Below, piece after piece: positions 52,925 to 61,692 of a DNA stretch of 64,000 nt. The notes under the pieces are model-generated. The model was not told the origin of the DNA and made no database searches. It saw only the letters and a program-made list of their open reading frames with translations. Both the position numbers and the translations under genes were made by a program. The first letter of the stretch is position 1; every line of letters starts with the position of its first letter. The DNA lies in the NCBI RefSeq assembly GCF_900100965.1, contig NZ_FMUJ01000004.1:434001-498000 (forward strand), written 5' to 3'. Source of the DNA: Variovorax sp. EL159 (GTDB lineage Bacteria; Pseudomonadota; Gammaproteobacteria; Burkholderiales; Burkholderiaceae_C).

Positions 52925-53476
52925 ATGAACGAAACCATTCAGGTCGGTGTAGTGATGGGCTCGAGCTCCGATTGGGAGACGATGCGCAACGCGGTCGAGA
53001 TTCTCCAGCAATTCGGAATCAGCCACGAAGCAAAGGTGGTCTCGGCCCACCGGATGCCCGATGCGCTCTTTGCGTACGCCGAAAGCGCCGCCGGGCGCGG
53101 CCTTGCCGCGATCATCGCGGGGGCGGGCGGCGCGGCCCACCTGCCGGGCATGCTGGCGTCGAAAACCACGGTGCCGGTGCTCGGCGTGCCGGTGGCCAGC
53201 CGCCACCTGCAGGGCGTCGATTCGCTCTACAGCATCGTGCAGATGCCCAAGGGCGTGCCGGTGGCCACCTTTGCCATCGGCAACGCGGGCGCGGCCAATG
53301 CGGCGCTGTTCGCGGTGTCGATGCTGGCGGTGAACAACCCCGCGCTGCGCGCGAAGCTCGACGCCTTCCGCACGGCGCAGACCGCGGCCGCCGAAGCCAT
53401 GACGCTGCCGCCGGCCCCGGCCGGCGAAGCGCCCGCCGTGTCCCCTTTCTCGCCGCAAGGCGGGGGTGCCCTGTGA
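52925..53476 (+). CDS. purE: N5-carboxyaminoimidazole ribonucleotide mutase
   Basis: A 183-residue class I PurE that moves carboxylate in purine synthesis. Motifs: [41 protein letters not shown] and [21 protein letters not shown] 20-residue Ala/Pro-rich tail extends past the core. TAAAAT ends seven bases before the ATG and there is no Shine-Dalgarno site, consistent with a leaderless mRNA. Its stop overlaps the purK GTG start. Confidence 0.94.
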   Translation: MNETIQVGVVMGSSSDWETMRNAVEILQQFGISHEAKVVSAHRMPDALFAYAESAAGRGLAAIIAGAGGAAHLPGMLASKTTVPVLGVPVASRHLQGVDSLYSIVQMPKGVPVATFAIGNAGAANAALFAVSMLAVNNPALRAKLDAFRTAQTAAAEAMTLPPAPAGEAPAVSPFSPQGGGAL

Positions 53477-54663
53477 GCAACGGCGACCTGCCCGTTCTTC
53501 CGGGCGCCACGCTCGGCGTGCTCGGCGGCGGCCAGCTGGGGCGCATGTTCGCCCACGCGGCCCAGCGCATGGGCTACTTCACGGTGGTGCTCGACCCCGA
53601 TGCCGACAGCCCCGCCGGCCGCGTGAGCCACAACCACATCCACACCGACTACGCCGACGTCGACGGCCTGGCGCGCCTGGCCGGCCTGGCCGACGCGGTC
53701 ACGACCGAGTTCGAGAACGTGCCGGCGCCGTCGCTGGAGCACCTGGCGGTGGCGCGGCCGGTGTCGCCCGGTGCCTCGGCCATCGCCATTGCGCAGGACC
53801 GCATCGCCGAAAAGTCGCATTTCACGCGCTGCGGCGTGCCCTGCGCGCCCTACGCCGCCATCGAAACGGCGGCGCAGCTCGCCGCCGTCGAAGACCATCT
53901 GCTGCCCGGCATCCTGAAAACCGCGCGAATGGGCTACGACGGCAAGGGCCAGCAGCGGGTGAGCACGCGCGCCGAGCTGGTCGATGCCTGGCAGGCCACG
54001 GGCTGCGTGCCCTGCGTGCTCGAAAAGCTGCTGCCGCTCGAATTCGAATGCTCGGTGATCCTCGCGCGCGGCCGCGACGGGCAACTGGTGCACTTTCCGC
54101 CGCAGCGCAACCTGCACCGCGACGGCATCCTCGCCGTGACCGAGGTGCACCCGCTGAACATGCCCAAGACCGTGGCGCAGGGCGCGATCAACTCCGCCAA
54201 GAGCATCGCCAACGGCCTGAACTACGTGGGCGTGCTGTGCGTCGAGTTCTTCGCGCTGGCCGACGGCTCGCTGGTGGTGAACGAAATGGCGCCGCGCCCG
54301 CACAACAGCGGCCACTACACGATGGAAGCCTGCGACGTGTCGCAGTTCGAGCTGCAGGTGCGCACGCTCGCCGGCCTGCCGCTGGCCGCGCCGCGCCAGC
54401 ACAGCCCCGCGATCATGCTGAACCTGCTGGGCGACCTGTGGTTTCCGGCCGGTGCCGACAAGCCGGCCTCGCCGCCGTGGGCCGAAGTGCTCGCGCTGCC
54501 CGGCGTGCACCTGCACCTGTACGGAAAGATGGAGCCCCGGCGCGGCCGCAAGATGGGCCACCTGACCCTGACCGGCGCCACGCTCGAAGGCGTGCGCGCC
54601 ACGGCCACGCAGGCCGCCGTGCTGCTGGGCCTGCCGGCGGTCGCCGTGACCGGGCTCCCATGA
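53473..54663 (+). CDS. purK: 5-(Carboxyamino)imidazole ribonucleotide synthase
   Basis: A 396-residue ATP-grasp enzyme supplying the substrate of PurE from AIR, bicarbonate and [23 protein letters not shown] opens the fold, [14 protein letters not shown] is the ATP-grasp glycine loop, and [19 protein letters not shown] carries the metal-site residues. A GTG start overlaps the purE stop (GTGA). The stop overlaps the next start (ATGA). Confidence 0.94.
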   Translation: MSNGDLPVLPGATLGVLGGGQLGRMFAHAAQRMGYFTVVLDPDADSPAGRVSHNHIHTDYADVDGLARLAGLADAVTTEFENVPAPSLEHLAVARPVSPGASAIAIAQDRIAEKSHFTRCGVPCAPYAAIETAAQLAAVEDHLLPGILKTARMGYDGKGQQRVSTRAELVDAWQATGCVPCVLEKLLPLEFECSVILARGRDGQLVHFPPQRNLHRDGILAVTEVHPLNMPKTVAQGAINSAKSIANGLNYVGVLCVEFFALADGSLVVNEMAPRPHNSGHYTMEACDVSQFELQVRTLAGLPLAAPRQHSPAIMLNLLGDLWFPAGADKPASPPWAEVLALPGVHLHLYGKMEPRRGRKMGHLTLTGATLEGVRATATQAAVLLGLPAVAVTGLP

Positions 54664-55661
54664 TCCTCGACGGCCGATCTCCCGAGGCCATTGCCGAAGC
54701 CGCGCGCGTGCTGCGCGCGGGCGGGCTGGTCGCGTTCCCGACCGAGACCGTCTACGGCCTGGGCGCCGACGCGAGCAGCGACACCGCCGTGGCCGGCATC
54801 TTCAAGGCCAAGGGCCGGCCGGCCGACCATCCGCTGATCGTCCACGTGGCGGCCGGCATGAAGGGCACCGAGTCGCTGTCGCGCTTTGCCCAGCCGCTGC
54901 CGCCGTTCGCGCAGAAGCTGGTGCAGGCCTTCTGGCCCGGCCCGCTGACGCTGATCGTCACGCGCCAGCCCGGCGTGGGCGCGGCGGCGGCCGGCGGGCA
55001 GGACTCCATCGGCCTGCGCTGCCCCTCGCACCCCGTGGCGCAGGCGCTGCTGGAGGCTTGCGCCGAGCAGGGCGTGCCCGGCCTCGCGGGGCCGAGCGCC
55101 AACCGCTTCGGCCGCGTGAGCCCCACCACTGCCCAGCACGTGCACGACGAATTCGGCGATGCGGTGCTGGTGATCGACGGCGGCGCCTGCGAGGTCGGCA
55201 TCGAATCGACCATCGTCGACTGCAGCCGCGGCGCGCCCGTGCTGCTGCGCCCCGGCCTCATCACGCGCGCGCAGATCGAGGCCGCCTGCGGCGAGAAGCT
55301 GGCCGACCGCGAAGTGCTCGAGACCCCCGACCCGCGCGCCTCGGGCACGCTCGAAGCGCATTACGCACCCAACGCCAAGCTGCGGCTGATGGACGCCAAG
55401 GCCATCCAGGCCGGCCTCGATGTGCTGGGCGCCAACGCGGCGCACCTGGCCGTGTGGTCGCGCGCCGCGATCCGTTGCCGCTCGCAGCGCGTGCTGCAGC
55501 GGCGCATGCCCGACGACGCGGCCGCCGCCGCGCAGCAGCTGTTTGCGGTGCTGCGCGAATTCGACGCGCAGGGTGTCAAGCTGATCTGGGTCGAAACCCC
55601 GCCCGACACCCCCGAGTGGGAAGGCGTGAAAGACCGCCTCCAGCGCGCCTCGGCGGCCTGA
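54660..55661 (+). CDS. L-threonylcarbamoyladenylate synthase, Sua5 long form
   Basis: A 333-residue enzyme of the Sua5/YrdC/YwlC family which makes threonylcarbamoyl-AMP for the t6A modification of tRNA. The YrdC domain (residues 1 to about 205) shows GGLVAFPTETVYGLGADAS, KAKGRPADHPLIVHV and FWPGPLTLIV; SANRFGRVSPTT is seen later. The C-terminal Sua5 domain begins after the linker DPRASGTLEAHYAPN, with the typical SGTLxxHYAP motif. It is coupled to purK. The partner tsaB lies 4.8 kb downstream. Confidence 0.92.
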   Translation: MILDGRSPEAIAEAARVLRAGGLVAFPTETVYGLGADASSDTAVAGIFKAKGRPADHPLIVHVAAGMKGTESLSRFAQPLPPFAQKLVQAFWPGPLTLIVTRQPGVGAAAAGGQDSIGLRCPSHPVAQALLEACAEQGVPGLAGPSANRFGRVSPTTAQHVHDEFGDAVLVIDGGACEVGIESTIVDCSRGAPVLLRPGLITRAQIEAACGEKLADREVLETPDPRASGTLEAHYAPNAKLRLMDAKAIQAGLDVLGANAAHLAVWSRAAIRCRSQRVLQRRMPDDAAAAAQQLFAVLREFDAQGVKLIWVETPPDTPEWEGVKDRLQRASAA

Positions 55662-57263
55662 TCAGCCCCCGGCGGCCAGCACGCCCTGGAAGAAACCGCG
55701 GGCCGACGCCAGGCAGAACGGCGGCGCCAGCGTGCCGTGGTAGGCCAGCGTGACGGCCTGCGCCTTGTCGGACGCGCTGCCCGAGGTGTTTTGCGCCAGC
55801 AGGCTCTTGGCCTGCGCAAAACCGGCGCGCGCGTTCGAGTAGGCATCGACCGCGGCGCTGTCTTCCAGGTCGACCACGCTCAGGAGCGCCGGCGGCATGC
55901 CCTTGGCAAGGAAGTAGCCGGTGGTGGCGCGCGTGCTCACGAAGTTCACGGTCGGGTCGTTGGCGCCACCGCACATCAGCATCGGCCGGGTCGGCACCCA
56001 GTTGCGCAGGTCGTTGGCGAGCGCCGCCTGGCGGAAGCCCACCGTCGGCTTGCAATCCAGCGGCGTGGTCGAGGCCAATGAGGCCGACGTGGCGGGCAGC
56101 GCATTGCCCGAGCAGCCGTTCGACTGGATGTCGCCCGCCGTCAGGGTCAGGTAGCTCTGGCGGATCAGGTTGTTGGCGCCGTAGAAGATCGACAGCTGCG
56201 AGTTCACCGGGCCGGGCTTCGCATTGGCCGGGAACAGCGCCAGCTGCGGCAGCTTGCCGGTCGCGAACAGCGTATTGACGGGCGTCAGGCTCGGCAGCAG
56301 GGTGTCGATGCCGGGGGCGTACTGGTCTTCGTACACGTCGGAGGTGGCCTTGTAGACATTGCCGAACTGCTGCTGCCAGCTGGTCGTGAGCAGCGGCACG
56401 AAGAGCGTGCTGCCCAGCGCCGGCCAGCCCAGGAAGCTGTAGTCGGTCAGCAGGCTGATGGCCGAGGGCGCCGACAGAGGCGCCGAGGCCGTCACCGCCT
56501 TGCCCGTGGCCTGCATCTCGCGGTGCGCCGCCATCGCGACATAGCCGCCCTGCGAATAGCCGGTGATGAACAGCGAGCCCGCGTCCGTCGCGTTGATGTT
56601 CGAGAAGGTCTTGCGCGCGGCCGTCAGCGCATCGACCATGTCCTTGCCCTGCTGGTCGCCGTCCAGGTACGGGTGGTAGGGCAGCGTCGACTTGTCGTAG
56701 CCCGCGTAGTTGGGCGCCACCACGATGAAGCCCTGCGCCGCGAACATGGCGGCGATCAGCAGGCCCTCGCCGGCGGCCGGCTGGGTGCTGTCGGTCCACT
56801 GGGCGAGGTTGTAGTTTTTCGCCGCAGTGGTGCCATGCGCGTAGAGCACGACCGGCCGCGCGCCGCTGCAGGCGACGTCGGTGCCGGTGGGCACCATGAT
56901 CGCGGCGGTGGCGTTGGTGGCCTCGTTCTTGGCGCCGATGGTGCGGTATTCGAGGTAACGCATGTCGATGCCGCACTTGGGCGTGCCCGCCACCTGCAGC
57001 AGCGCCTTGCCCTGGTCGCTGGACTGCAGGCTGGCCTTGAAATCGTCGGACGACAGCTTGGCCGATTGCTGGGGTGGGTTGGTCACCACCGAACCCCGGC
57101 CGGTGTCGGCGACGGGCGGCGTGCCGCCAAAGCCGAAGCCGCCTCCGCCGTCGCCACCGCCGCCGCAGGCGGTGAGCAGCAGCGCGGCGGCTGCGAGGGA
57201 GGCCAATGCCGCCGGCTTGCGCAGCAGGGCGGATGGATGAGGCTGTCGTTGTTGCTTTTTCAA
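55662..57263 (-). CDS. Secreted lipase-like alpha/beta hydrolase lipoprotein
   Basis: A 533-residue envelope protein. The start is a TTG with AGGAG seven bases upstream; the ATG seen six bases earlier is out of frame. The lipobox AAAALLLTACGGGG is followed by a glycine-rich stretch (GGDGGGGFGFGG). The hydrolase core shows PVVLYAHGTTAAKN as oxyanion loop, YSQGGYVAMAAHRE with the nucleophile serine, and CGGANDPTVNF with a likely acid. Cysteines in pairs suggest disulfides. It resembles secretory lipases and feruloyl-esterase-like proteins; substrate is not known. Confidence 0.8.
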   Translation of the reverse strand: MKKQQRQPHPSALLRKPAALASLAAAALLLTACGGGGDGGGGFGFGGTPPVADTGRGSVVTNPPQQSAKLSSDDFKASLQSSDQGKALLQVAGTPKCGIDMRYLEYRTIGAKNEATNATAAIMVPTGTDVACSGARPVVLYAHGTTAAKNYNLAQWTDSTQPAAGEGLLIAAMFAAQGFIVVAPNYAGYDKSTLPYHPYLDGDQQGKDMVDALTAARKTFSNINATDAGSLFITGYSQGGYVAMAAHREMQATGKAVTASAPLSAPSAISLLTDYSFLGWPALGSTLFVPLLTTSWQQQFGNVYKATSDVYEDQYAPGIDTLLPSLTPVNTLFATGKLPQLALFPANAKPGPVNSQLSIFYGANNLIRQSYLTLTAGDIQSNGCSGNALPATSASLASTTPLDCKPTVGFRQAALANDLRNWVPTRPMLMCGGANDPTVNFVSTRATTGYFLAKGMPPALLSVVDLEDSAAVDAYSNARAGFAQAKSLLAQNTSGSASDKAQAVTLAYHGTLAPPFCLASARGFFQGVLAAGG

Positions 57264-57432
57264 GGCATGTCTCCTGCGTTGGTTCGGCACTAAATAGAAC
57301 GAGCGTCCGATTCTGTGCAGCCCCATGTCCGCGCGCAAGCGGCGTTTACCGGCAGAAGATTTCAGTACATGCCCGCGCCGAGCGCGGTGGTTTCGGCGGG
57401 CGCAGCCCGCCGGCCAGACCCTCGGCTGGCCC

Positions 57433-58863
57433 TCAGTTGTCCTGCGAAGCCCAGTCGACCAGCGCGTCGAAGGCGGCGCGCGCCGCCACCGCGTTCTCGC
57501 CATTGGCGATGGCCACCAGCACATAGCGCCGGCCGCTCGTGCCGTCCACGTAGCCGGCCACGCCCGAGGCGTCGCGCAGGGTGCCGGTCTTCAGGTGGGC
57601 CGAGCCGCCCGAGCGCAGCGTGCGCTTCTTGAGCGTGCCGTCCACGCCCATGGCCGGCAACGAGGACATCAGCTCCGGCATCACCGGCGAGCGCCACGCC
57701 ACCTGCAGCATCTTGCCGAGGGCGGCCGCGCTGATGCGCTCGTCGCGCGACAGGCCCGAGCCGTTCTCGAACACCGGCTGCGCCTCGCCGGTGCCGATGC
57801 GCTCGCGCCACCATTGGCCCAGCGCGGTGCGCGAGGCCTCGAAGGTGCCGCGGTTCTTCTGCGTGAGCCCGATCGTGAGGAACAGCTGCTGCGCCATCAC
57901 GTTGTTGCTGTACTTGTTGATGTCGCGGACCACCTCGGCCAGCGGCGGCGACTCGAACTCGAAGGCCGGCTTCAGCCCCGCCGGCACGCGCCCTTCGCGC
58001 ATCTGGCCGCCCACGCGCCCGCCCATCTCGGCCCACATGCCGCCGATGGCGCGCAGGCTGTAGGTGCGCGGATCGCCGTAGGCCACGGCCCAGCTCTTCT
58101 CGCCGCAGGCGGCCGGAAAGCTGCCGTTGAAGCGGATGCGGTTGACGTCGCTGAAGTCGGTCTTGAGCGCGGTGCGCCAGTCGCCGCATTCGCCGGGGGT
58201 GAGCGCCACGGTGGACGGCATGGCGACGCTGGCCAGCGGCGGCTCGTAGCTCACGCGCGCGATCTGGCCGGCGCGGTCGGGCACGAAGGTCATGTTGACC
58301 GACTTGAAGTTGACCAGCAGCGCGTCGGGCGAGGCGTTGTAGGGCCGCAGCGGCTCGCCGTCGAAGGCGGCGGGGTCGCCCTCGACCGTGTTCTCGAAGG
58401 CGCTGCGGTCGATGATGATGTCGCCGCCCACGGTGGTGATGCCCAGCCCCTGCACGTGGCGCAGCAGCAGCCACACGCGCTCCAGCACCAGCTTCGGATC
58501 GCCCTGGCCCTTGATGTACAGGTTGCCGTTGAGCACGCCGTTGCTGACCGTGCCGTCGACGTAGACCGGCGTGGTCCAGTTGTAGGCCGCGCCCAGCATG
58601 TCGAGCGCGGCGTAGGTGGTGACCAGCTTCATGATCGACGCCGGGTTCACCGGCGCCTGCGTGCGCCAGGCCAGGCGCGGCTGGCGCGAGCCGTCGGCCT
58701 CGGCCACGAGCATCGTCACCGTCTCGCGCGGCACCTTGGCGCGCGCCAGGGCCGCTTCGACCTGGGGCGGCAACGCCTGCTGGGCGAAGGCGCTGGCGGA
58801 GGCCAGCGTGGCGAGCGAGATGAAGAAAAGGGAGGAAGGGATCAGGCGGGTGGCAAAACGCAT
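57433..58863 (-). CDS. dacB: D-alanyl-D-alanine carboxypeptidase/endopeptidase (PBP4 family)
   Basis: A 476-residue periplasmic penicillin-binding protein of class C. The signal peptide covers about residues 1-28. Active-site motifs are complete: SIMK at 76-79 (acyl-enzyme serine), YSNN near 316 (the SxN motif) and HLKTGT near 428. The large insertion between the first two motifs, typical of PBP4, is present (LYIKGQGDPKLV onwards). It trims peptide cross-links. It follows nudK by seven bases on the same strand, and GATAAT lies six bases before the ATG. Two GC-rich hairpins at 57395-57431 follow the stop without a T-run. Confidence 0.93.
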   Translation of the reverse strand: MRFATRLIPSSLFFISLATLASASAFAQQALPPQVEAALARAKVPRETVTMLVAEADGSRQPRLAWRTQAPVNPASIMKLVTTYAALDMLGAAYNWTTPVYVDGTVSNGVLNGNLYIKGQGDPKLVLERVWLLLRHVQGLGITTVGGDIIIDRSAFENTVEGDPAAFDGEPLRPYNASPDALLVNFKSVNMTFVPDRAGQIARVSYEPPLASVAMPSTVALTPGECGDWRTALKTDFSDVNRIRFNGSFPAACGEKSWAVAYGDPRTYSLRAIGGMWAEMGGRVGGQMREGRVPAGLKPAFEFESPPLAEVVRDINKYSNNVMAQQLFLTIGLTQKNRGTFEASRTALGQWWRERIGTGEAQPVFENGSGLSRDERISAAALGKMLQVAWRSPVMPELMSSLPAMGVDGTLKKRTLRSGGSAHLKTGTLRDASGVAGYVDGTSGRRYVLVAIANGENAVAARAAFDALVDWASQDN

Positions 58864-58870
58864 CCGGCCA

Positions 58871-59458
58871 TTATCCCGGCGGGAAAACGTGCAGCTTCGC
58901 GTGGTACAGCAGCATCACCGTCTTGGCGTCGACGATGCGGCCGTCGGCCACCATGGCCAGCGCCTCGTCGATGGGCAGTTCGAGCACCTCGATGTCCTCG
59001 CCCTCTTCCGCCAGCCCGCCGCCGCTGCCGATGCGCATGGAGGGCTCGTAGGGCGCGACGAAGAAGTGCAGCTTCTCGGTCACCGAGCCGGGGCTCATGA
59101 AGCTTTCGAAGATCTTCGTGACCGTGCCGAGCCGGTAGCCCAGCTCTTCCTCGACCTCTGCGCGGATGCGCTCCTCGGGCGCCGCGTTGTCGAGCAGGCC
59201 GGCCGCGGCCTCGATCAGCAGGTCGTCATGCCCGTTGACGAACACCGGGTAGCGGAACTGCCGCACCAGCAGCACCGTGCGCTGCGCAAGGTTGTAGGGC
59301 AGCAGCGTGGCGCCGTTGCCCCGGTCGTAGGTCTCGCGGTGCATGGGCTGCCACTGGCCGTCGTTGCGCAACCAGTCCAGCCGGGTGGTCTTGAGCACGA
59401 ACCAGTTGTCGGAAAGGAGGGTGACTTCGTGCACCCGGACGCGGTCTTGAAGGGTCAT
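58871..59458 (-). CDS. nudK: NUDIX hydrolase, NudK-like (GDP-mannose pyrophosphatase)
   Basis: A 195-residue hydrolase matching NudK over its length: LLSDNWFVLKTTRLDWLR, MHRETYDRGNGATLLPYNL, VLLVRQFRYPVFVNG, and FMSPGSVTEKLHFFVAPY. The Nudix helix ends AEVEEELGY with the metal-binding glutamates, but the first glutamate of the box, after GLLDN, is alanine (GLLDNAAPEE). NudK hydrolyses GDP-mannose and related sugars; ADP-ribose activity is an alternative. The ATG at 59458 is preferred to one seven codons earlier; repeats in the spacer suggest joint control with the divergent DeoR gene. Confidence 0.83.
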   Translation of the reverse strand: MTLQDRVRVHEVTLLSDNWFVLKTTRLDWLRNDGQWQPMHRETYDRGNGATLLPYNLAQRTVLLVRQFRYPVFVNGHDDLLIEAAAGLLDNAAPEERIRAEVEEELGYRLGTVTKIFESFMSPGSVTEKLHFFVAPYEPSMRIGSGGGLAEEGEDIEVLELPIDEALAMVADGRIVDAKTVMLLYHAKLHVFPPG

Positions 59459-59472
59459 GGGTGGCGAGCATA

Positions 59473-59508
59473 TGTGCAAATTCGTGCATCATCAAGAAAA
59501 TTCGTGCA
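59473..59508. promoter_or_regulatory. Helically phased GTGCA repeats, candidate DeoR-type operator
   Basis: TGTGCA at 59473, CGTGCA at 59483 and CGTGCA at 59503 are spaced 10 and 20 bases apart; the last two sit inside identical AAATTCGTGCA units (59478-59488 and 59498-59508). The repeats lie in the 80-base spacer between the divergent nudK and DeoR genes and cover the likely -35 of the DeoR gene. Confidence 0.55.
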
Positions 59509-59538
59509 ATCAACGAAAGAGGCCGATACCATCGGGCC

Positions 59539-60306
59539 ATGCTCACCAGCCAGCGCAAGCAACACATCCTCTCGGCCCTGCAGCGCGACGGCAATGTCGT
59601 CGCGAAGTCGCTCAGCGAAGCGCTCGGCCTGTCCGAAGACACCATCCGCCGCGACCTGCGCGAGATGGCGGCCGAAGGCCTGCTGCAGCGCGTGCACGGC
59701 GGTGCGCTGCCGCTGGCGCCGGCCGGCGCCGACTTCGCGAGCCGCCAGCAGCTCGCGTCGGACGAGAAGGTGCTCATCGGCCGTGCCGCCGCGCGGCTGG
59801 TGCGGCCGGGGCAGGTGGTGTTCGTCGATGGCGGCACCACCGCCGTGCAGATGGCGCGCCACCTGCCGCGCACCCTGCAGGCCACGGTGGTCACGCACAG
59901 CCCGTCGGTGGCGGTCGAGCTGGCCGCGCACACGCAGCTCGAGGTGGTGTTGATCGGCGGGCGGCTCTTCAAGCATTCGGTGGTGGCGGTGGGCGCCGCG
60001 GCCATGGCCGCCATCGCGCGCATCCACGCCGACACCTACTTCATGGGCGTCACGGGCGTGCACGCCGAAGCCGGCCTGACCACGGGCGACCTCGAAGAGG
60101 CCGAGATCAAGCGCGCGCTGATGGCCTCGGCCGCCGAAACCGTCGTGCTGGCGTCGTCCGAAAAGCTCGGCGTGGCCTCGGCCTGGGTGGTCAACCCGGT
60201 GACGGCGGCGACCACCCTGCTGGTCTCGCCCGAGGCGCCGGCCAAGGCGCTGGCGCCGCTGCGCAAGGCCGGGCTGACGATCCTGCGCAGCGATCACGGC
60301 GGGTGA
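59539..60306 (+). CDS. DeoR/GlpR-family transcriptional repressor
   Basis: A 255-residue repressor. The DeoR helix-turn-helix is SQRKQHILSALQRDGNVVAK and SLSEALGLSEDTIRRDLREM, followed by VHGGALP. The sugar-phosphate sensor domain shows FVDGGTTAVQMARHLP, VVLIGGRLFKHS, DTYFMGVTGVHAEAGLTT and LASSEKLG. DeoR proteins respond to phosphorylated sugars. Its divergent neighbour is nudK, but its real targets are unknown. The ATG at 59539 gives the usual start; an in-frame ATG in the operator region is not homologous. Confidence 0.88.
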   Translation: MLTSQRKQHILSALQRDGNVVAKSLSEALGLSEDTIRRDLREMAAEGLLQRVHGGALPLAPAGADFASRQQLASDEKVLIGRAAARLVRPGQVVFVDGGTTAVQMARHLPRTLQATVVTHSPSVAVELAAHTQLEVVLIGGRLFKHSVVAVGAAAMAAIARIHADTYFMGVTGVHAEAGLTTGDLEEAEIKRALMASAAETVVLASSEKLGVASAWVVNPVTAATTLLVSPEAPAKALAPLRKAGLTILRSDHGG

Positions 60307-60354
60307 TTGCCCGACCTGGGGACGGGTGCGTGGGGCGCCCTCGATAATCGGGGG

Positions 60355-60429
60355 ATGCCTATTGCGTCCCGCTTCTTTCCCCGCACATCCGGCATCGGTG
60401 CGGCCCCGGGGCGTCACGTCCATGTCTGA
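60355..60429 (+). CDS. Possible 24-residue upstream ORF coupled to tsaB
   Basis: A short frame starts at an ATG six bases after GATAAT (60343-60348), encodes 24 residues (MPIASRFFPR, then TSGIGAAPGRHVHV) and stops at a TGA lying within the first codons of tsaB, giving an 8-base overlap. The arrangement fits a leaderless small ORF whose translation feeds ribosomes into tsaB, which lacks an obvious Shine-Dalgarno site. It may also be chance; no homology is recognised. Confidence 0.3.
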   Translation: MPIASRFFPRTSGIGAAPGRHVHV

Positions 60430-61153
60430 AACCCTGAAGCTGCTGGCTTTCGACACCAGCACCGAGCATCTGTCGGTGGCCGTGCGCCATGGTGACCGGC
60501 TGCTGGCCCACAGCGGCGCCGGCGGCGCGCAGGCCTCGACCACCCTGCTCCCGCTGATCCAGCAATTGATGGCCGAGGCCGGGCTGGCGCTGGCCGACCT
60601 CGACGCCATCGCCTTCGGCCGTGGCCCCGGCTCGTTCACAGGCCTGCGCACCGCCTGCTCGGTGGCGCAGGGGCTGGCCTTCGGTGCCAACGTGCCGCTG
60701 CTGCCGGTCGACACCCTGCTCGCCGTGGCCGAAGAGGCCCGCCATGCCTTCGGCGCGCGCCAGGTGGTGGCGGTGCTCGACGCCCGCATGGACCAGCTCT
60801 ACGCCGCCCGCTACGACTTCGACACCGCCGGCCCGCTGGGCGGCGGCGACGAGCCCCTGCTGCTGTCGCCCGAGGCGCTCGACGTGCCCGCCGGCTGGGC
60901 GCTGGCCGGCAACGCTTTTGCCGCCTACGGCCCGCGCCTGGCGCCGGCCACGGCCCGCCACGAGGTGCTGCCGACCGCCACCGCCATGCTGCGGCTGGCG
61001 CCCGCGCTGCTCGCGGCCGGGCGCACCGTGCCCGCCGCACAGGCCTGGCCGCTGTACGTTCGCGATAAAGTGGCGCAAACCACCGAAGAGCGCGCGGCCA
61101 TCAAGGCCGCCGCCACCGCAGCAGCAGCCCTGGTACCACCCACCCACGCATGA
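60422..61153 (+). CDS. tsaB: tRNA threonylcarbamoyladenosine biosynthesis protein TsaB
   Basis: A 243-residue ASKHA-fold protein, non-catalytic partner of TsaD in t6A synthesis. LLAFDTSTEHLSVAV opens the fold, AFGRGPGSFTGLRTACSVAQGL is highly characteristic, and VVAVLDARMDQLYAARYDF is also typical. It is followed by rimI with an ATGA overlap, a standard pairing. The start at 60422 was chosen by homology; the frame is open further upstream. Confidence 0.93.
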   Translation: MSETLKLLAFDTSTEHLSVAVRHGDRLLAHSGAGGAQASTTLLPLIQQLMAEAGLALADLDAIAFGRGPGSFTGLRTACSVAQGLAFGANVPLLPVDTLLAVAEEARHAFGARQVVAVLDARMDQLYAARYDFDTAGPLGGGDEPLLLSPEALDVPAGWALAGNAFAAYGPRLAPATARHEVLPTATAMLRLAPALLAAGRTVPAAQAWPLYVRDKVAQTTEERAAIKAAATAAAALVPPTHA

Positions 61154-61692
61154 GCGCCGTCCTCCAGCCCGTCGAAGCCCGCCTCGAACCGCTCACCATC
61201 GAGCGAATCGACGCTGTCTGCGCGGTCGAGCTGACGGCCTACAGCCACCCGTGGACGCGCGCCAACTTCACCGATTCCATGGCCGTCGGCTACCACTGCC
61301 AGTGCCTGCTGGCGCCGGTGTCCAACCCCGGCGTGGACACGCCGGTCACCAGCCTGGGCGAAACGCTCATCGGCTATTTCGTCGCCATGAAGGGCGTGGA
61401 CGAGGTGCACCTGCTCAACATCACCGTGGCGCCGGCCTTCCAGCGCCAGGGCTGGGCGCCGCTCATGCTCGAAGCGCTGACCGGCTGGTCGCGCGGCGAG
61501 GGCGCGCAGTGGCTCTGGCTCGAAGTGCGCCAGAGCAACCAGCGCGCGCTCGATATCTACGTGCGCCAGGGCTTTCGCAGCGTCGGCGTGCGCAAGGGCT
61601 ACTACCCGGCGCATGAAGGCAAGCGTGAAGACGCGGTCGTCATGAGCCTCCGATTGAATGAAACAGGCACCGCCTGGGGAGCCTTGCGATGA
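61150..61692 (+). CDS. rimI: Ribosomal protein bS18-alanine N-acetyltransferase
   Basis: A 180-residue GNAT acetyltransferase. VCAVELTAYSHPWTRANFTDSM is the classic RimI opening, LLNITVAPAFQRQGWAPLMLEAL the acetyl-CoA pyrophosphate loop (Q/RxxGx-type, here RQGWAP), and WLEVRQSNQRALDIYVRQGF the closing motif. Coupled to tsaB upstream and to the UDG-like gene downstream, both by ATGA overlaps. Confidence 0.92.
   Translation: MSAVLQPVEARLEPLTIERIDAVCAVELTAYSHPWTRANFTDSMAVGYHCQCLLAPVSNPGVDTPVTSLGETLIGYFVAMKGVDEVHLLNITVAPAFQRQGWAPLMLEALTGWSRGEGAQWLWLEVRQSNQRALDIYVRQGFRSVGVRKGYYPAHEGKREDAVVMSLRLNETGTAWGALR

Noticed and set aside
57395..57431. Two GC-rich hairpins after dacB as intrinsic terminators
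   Set aside because: Both stems are perfect (GGCGGGC/GCCCGCC and GGCCAG/CTGGCC) but lack a T-run; they are only mentioned under dacB.
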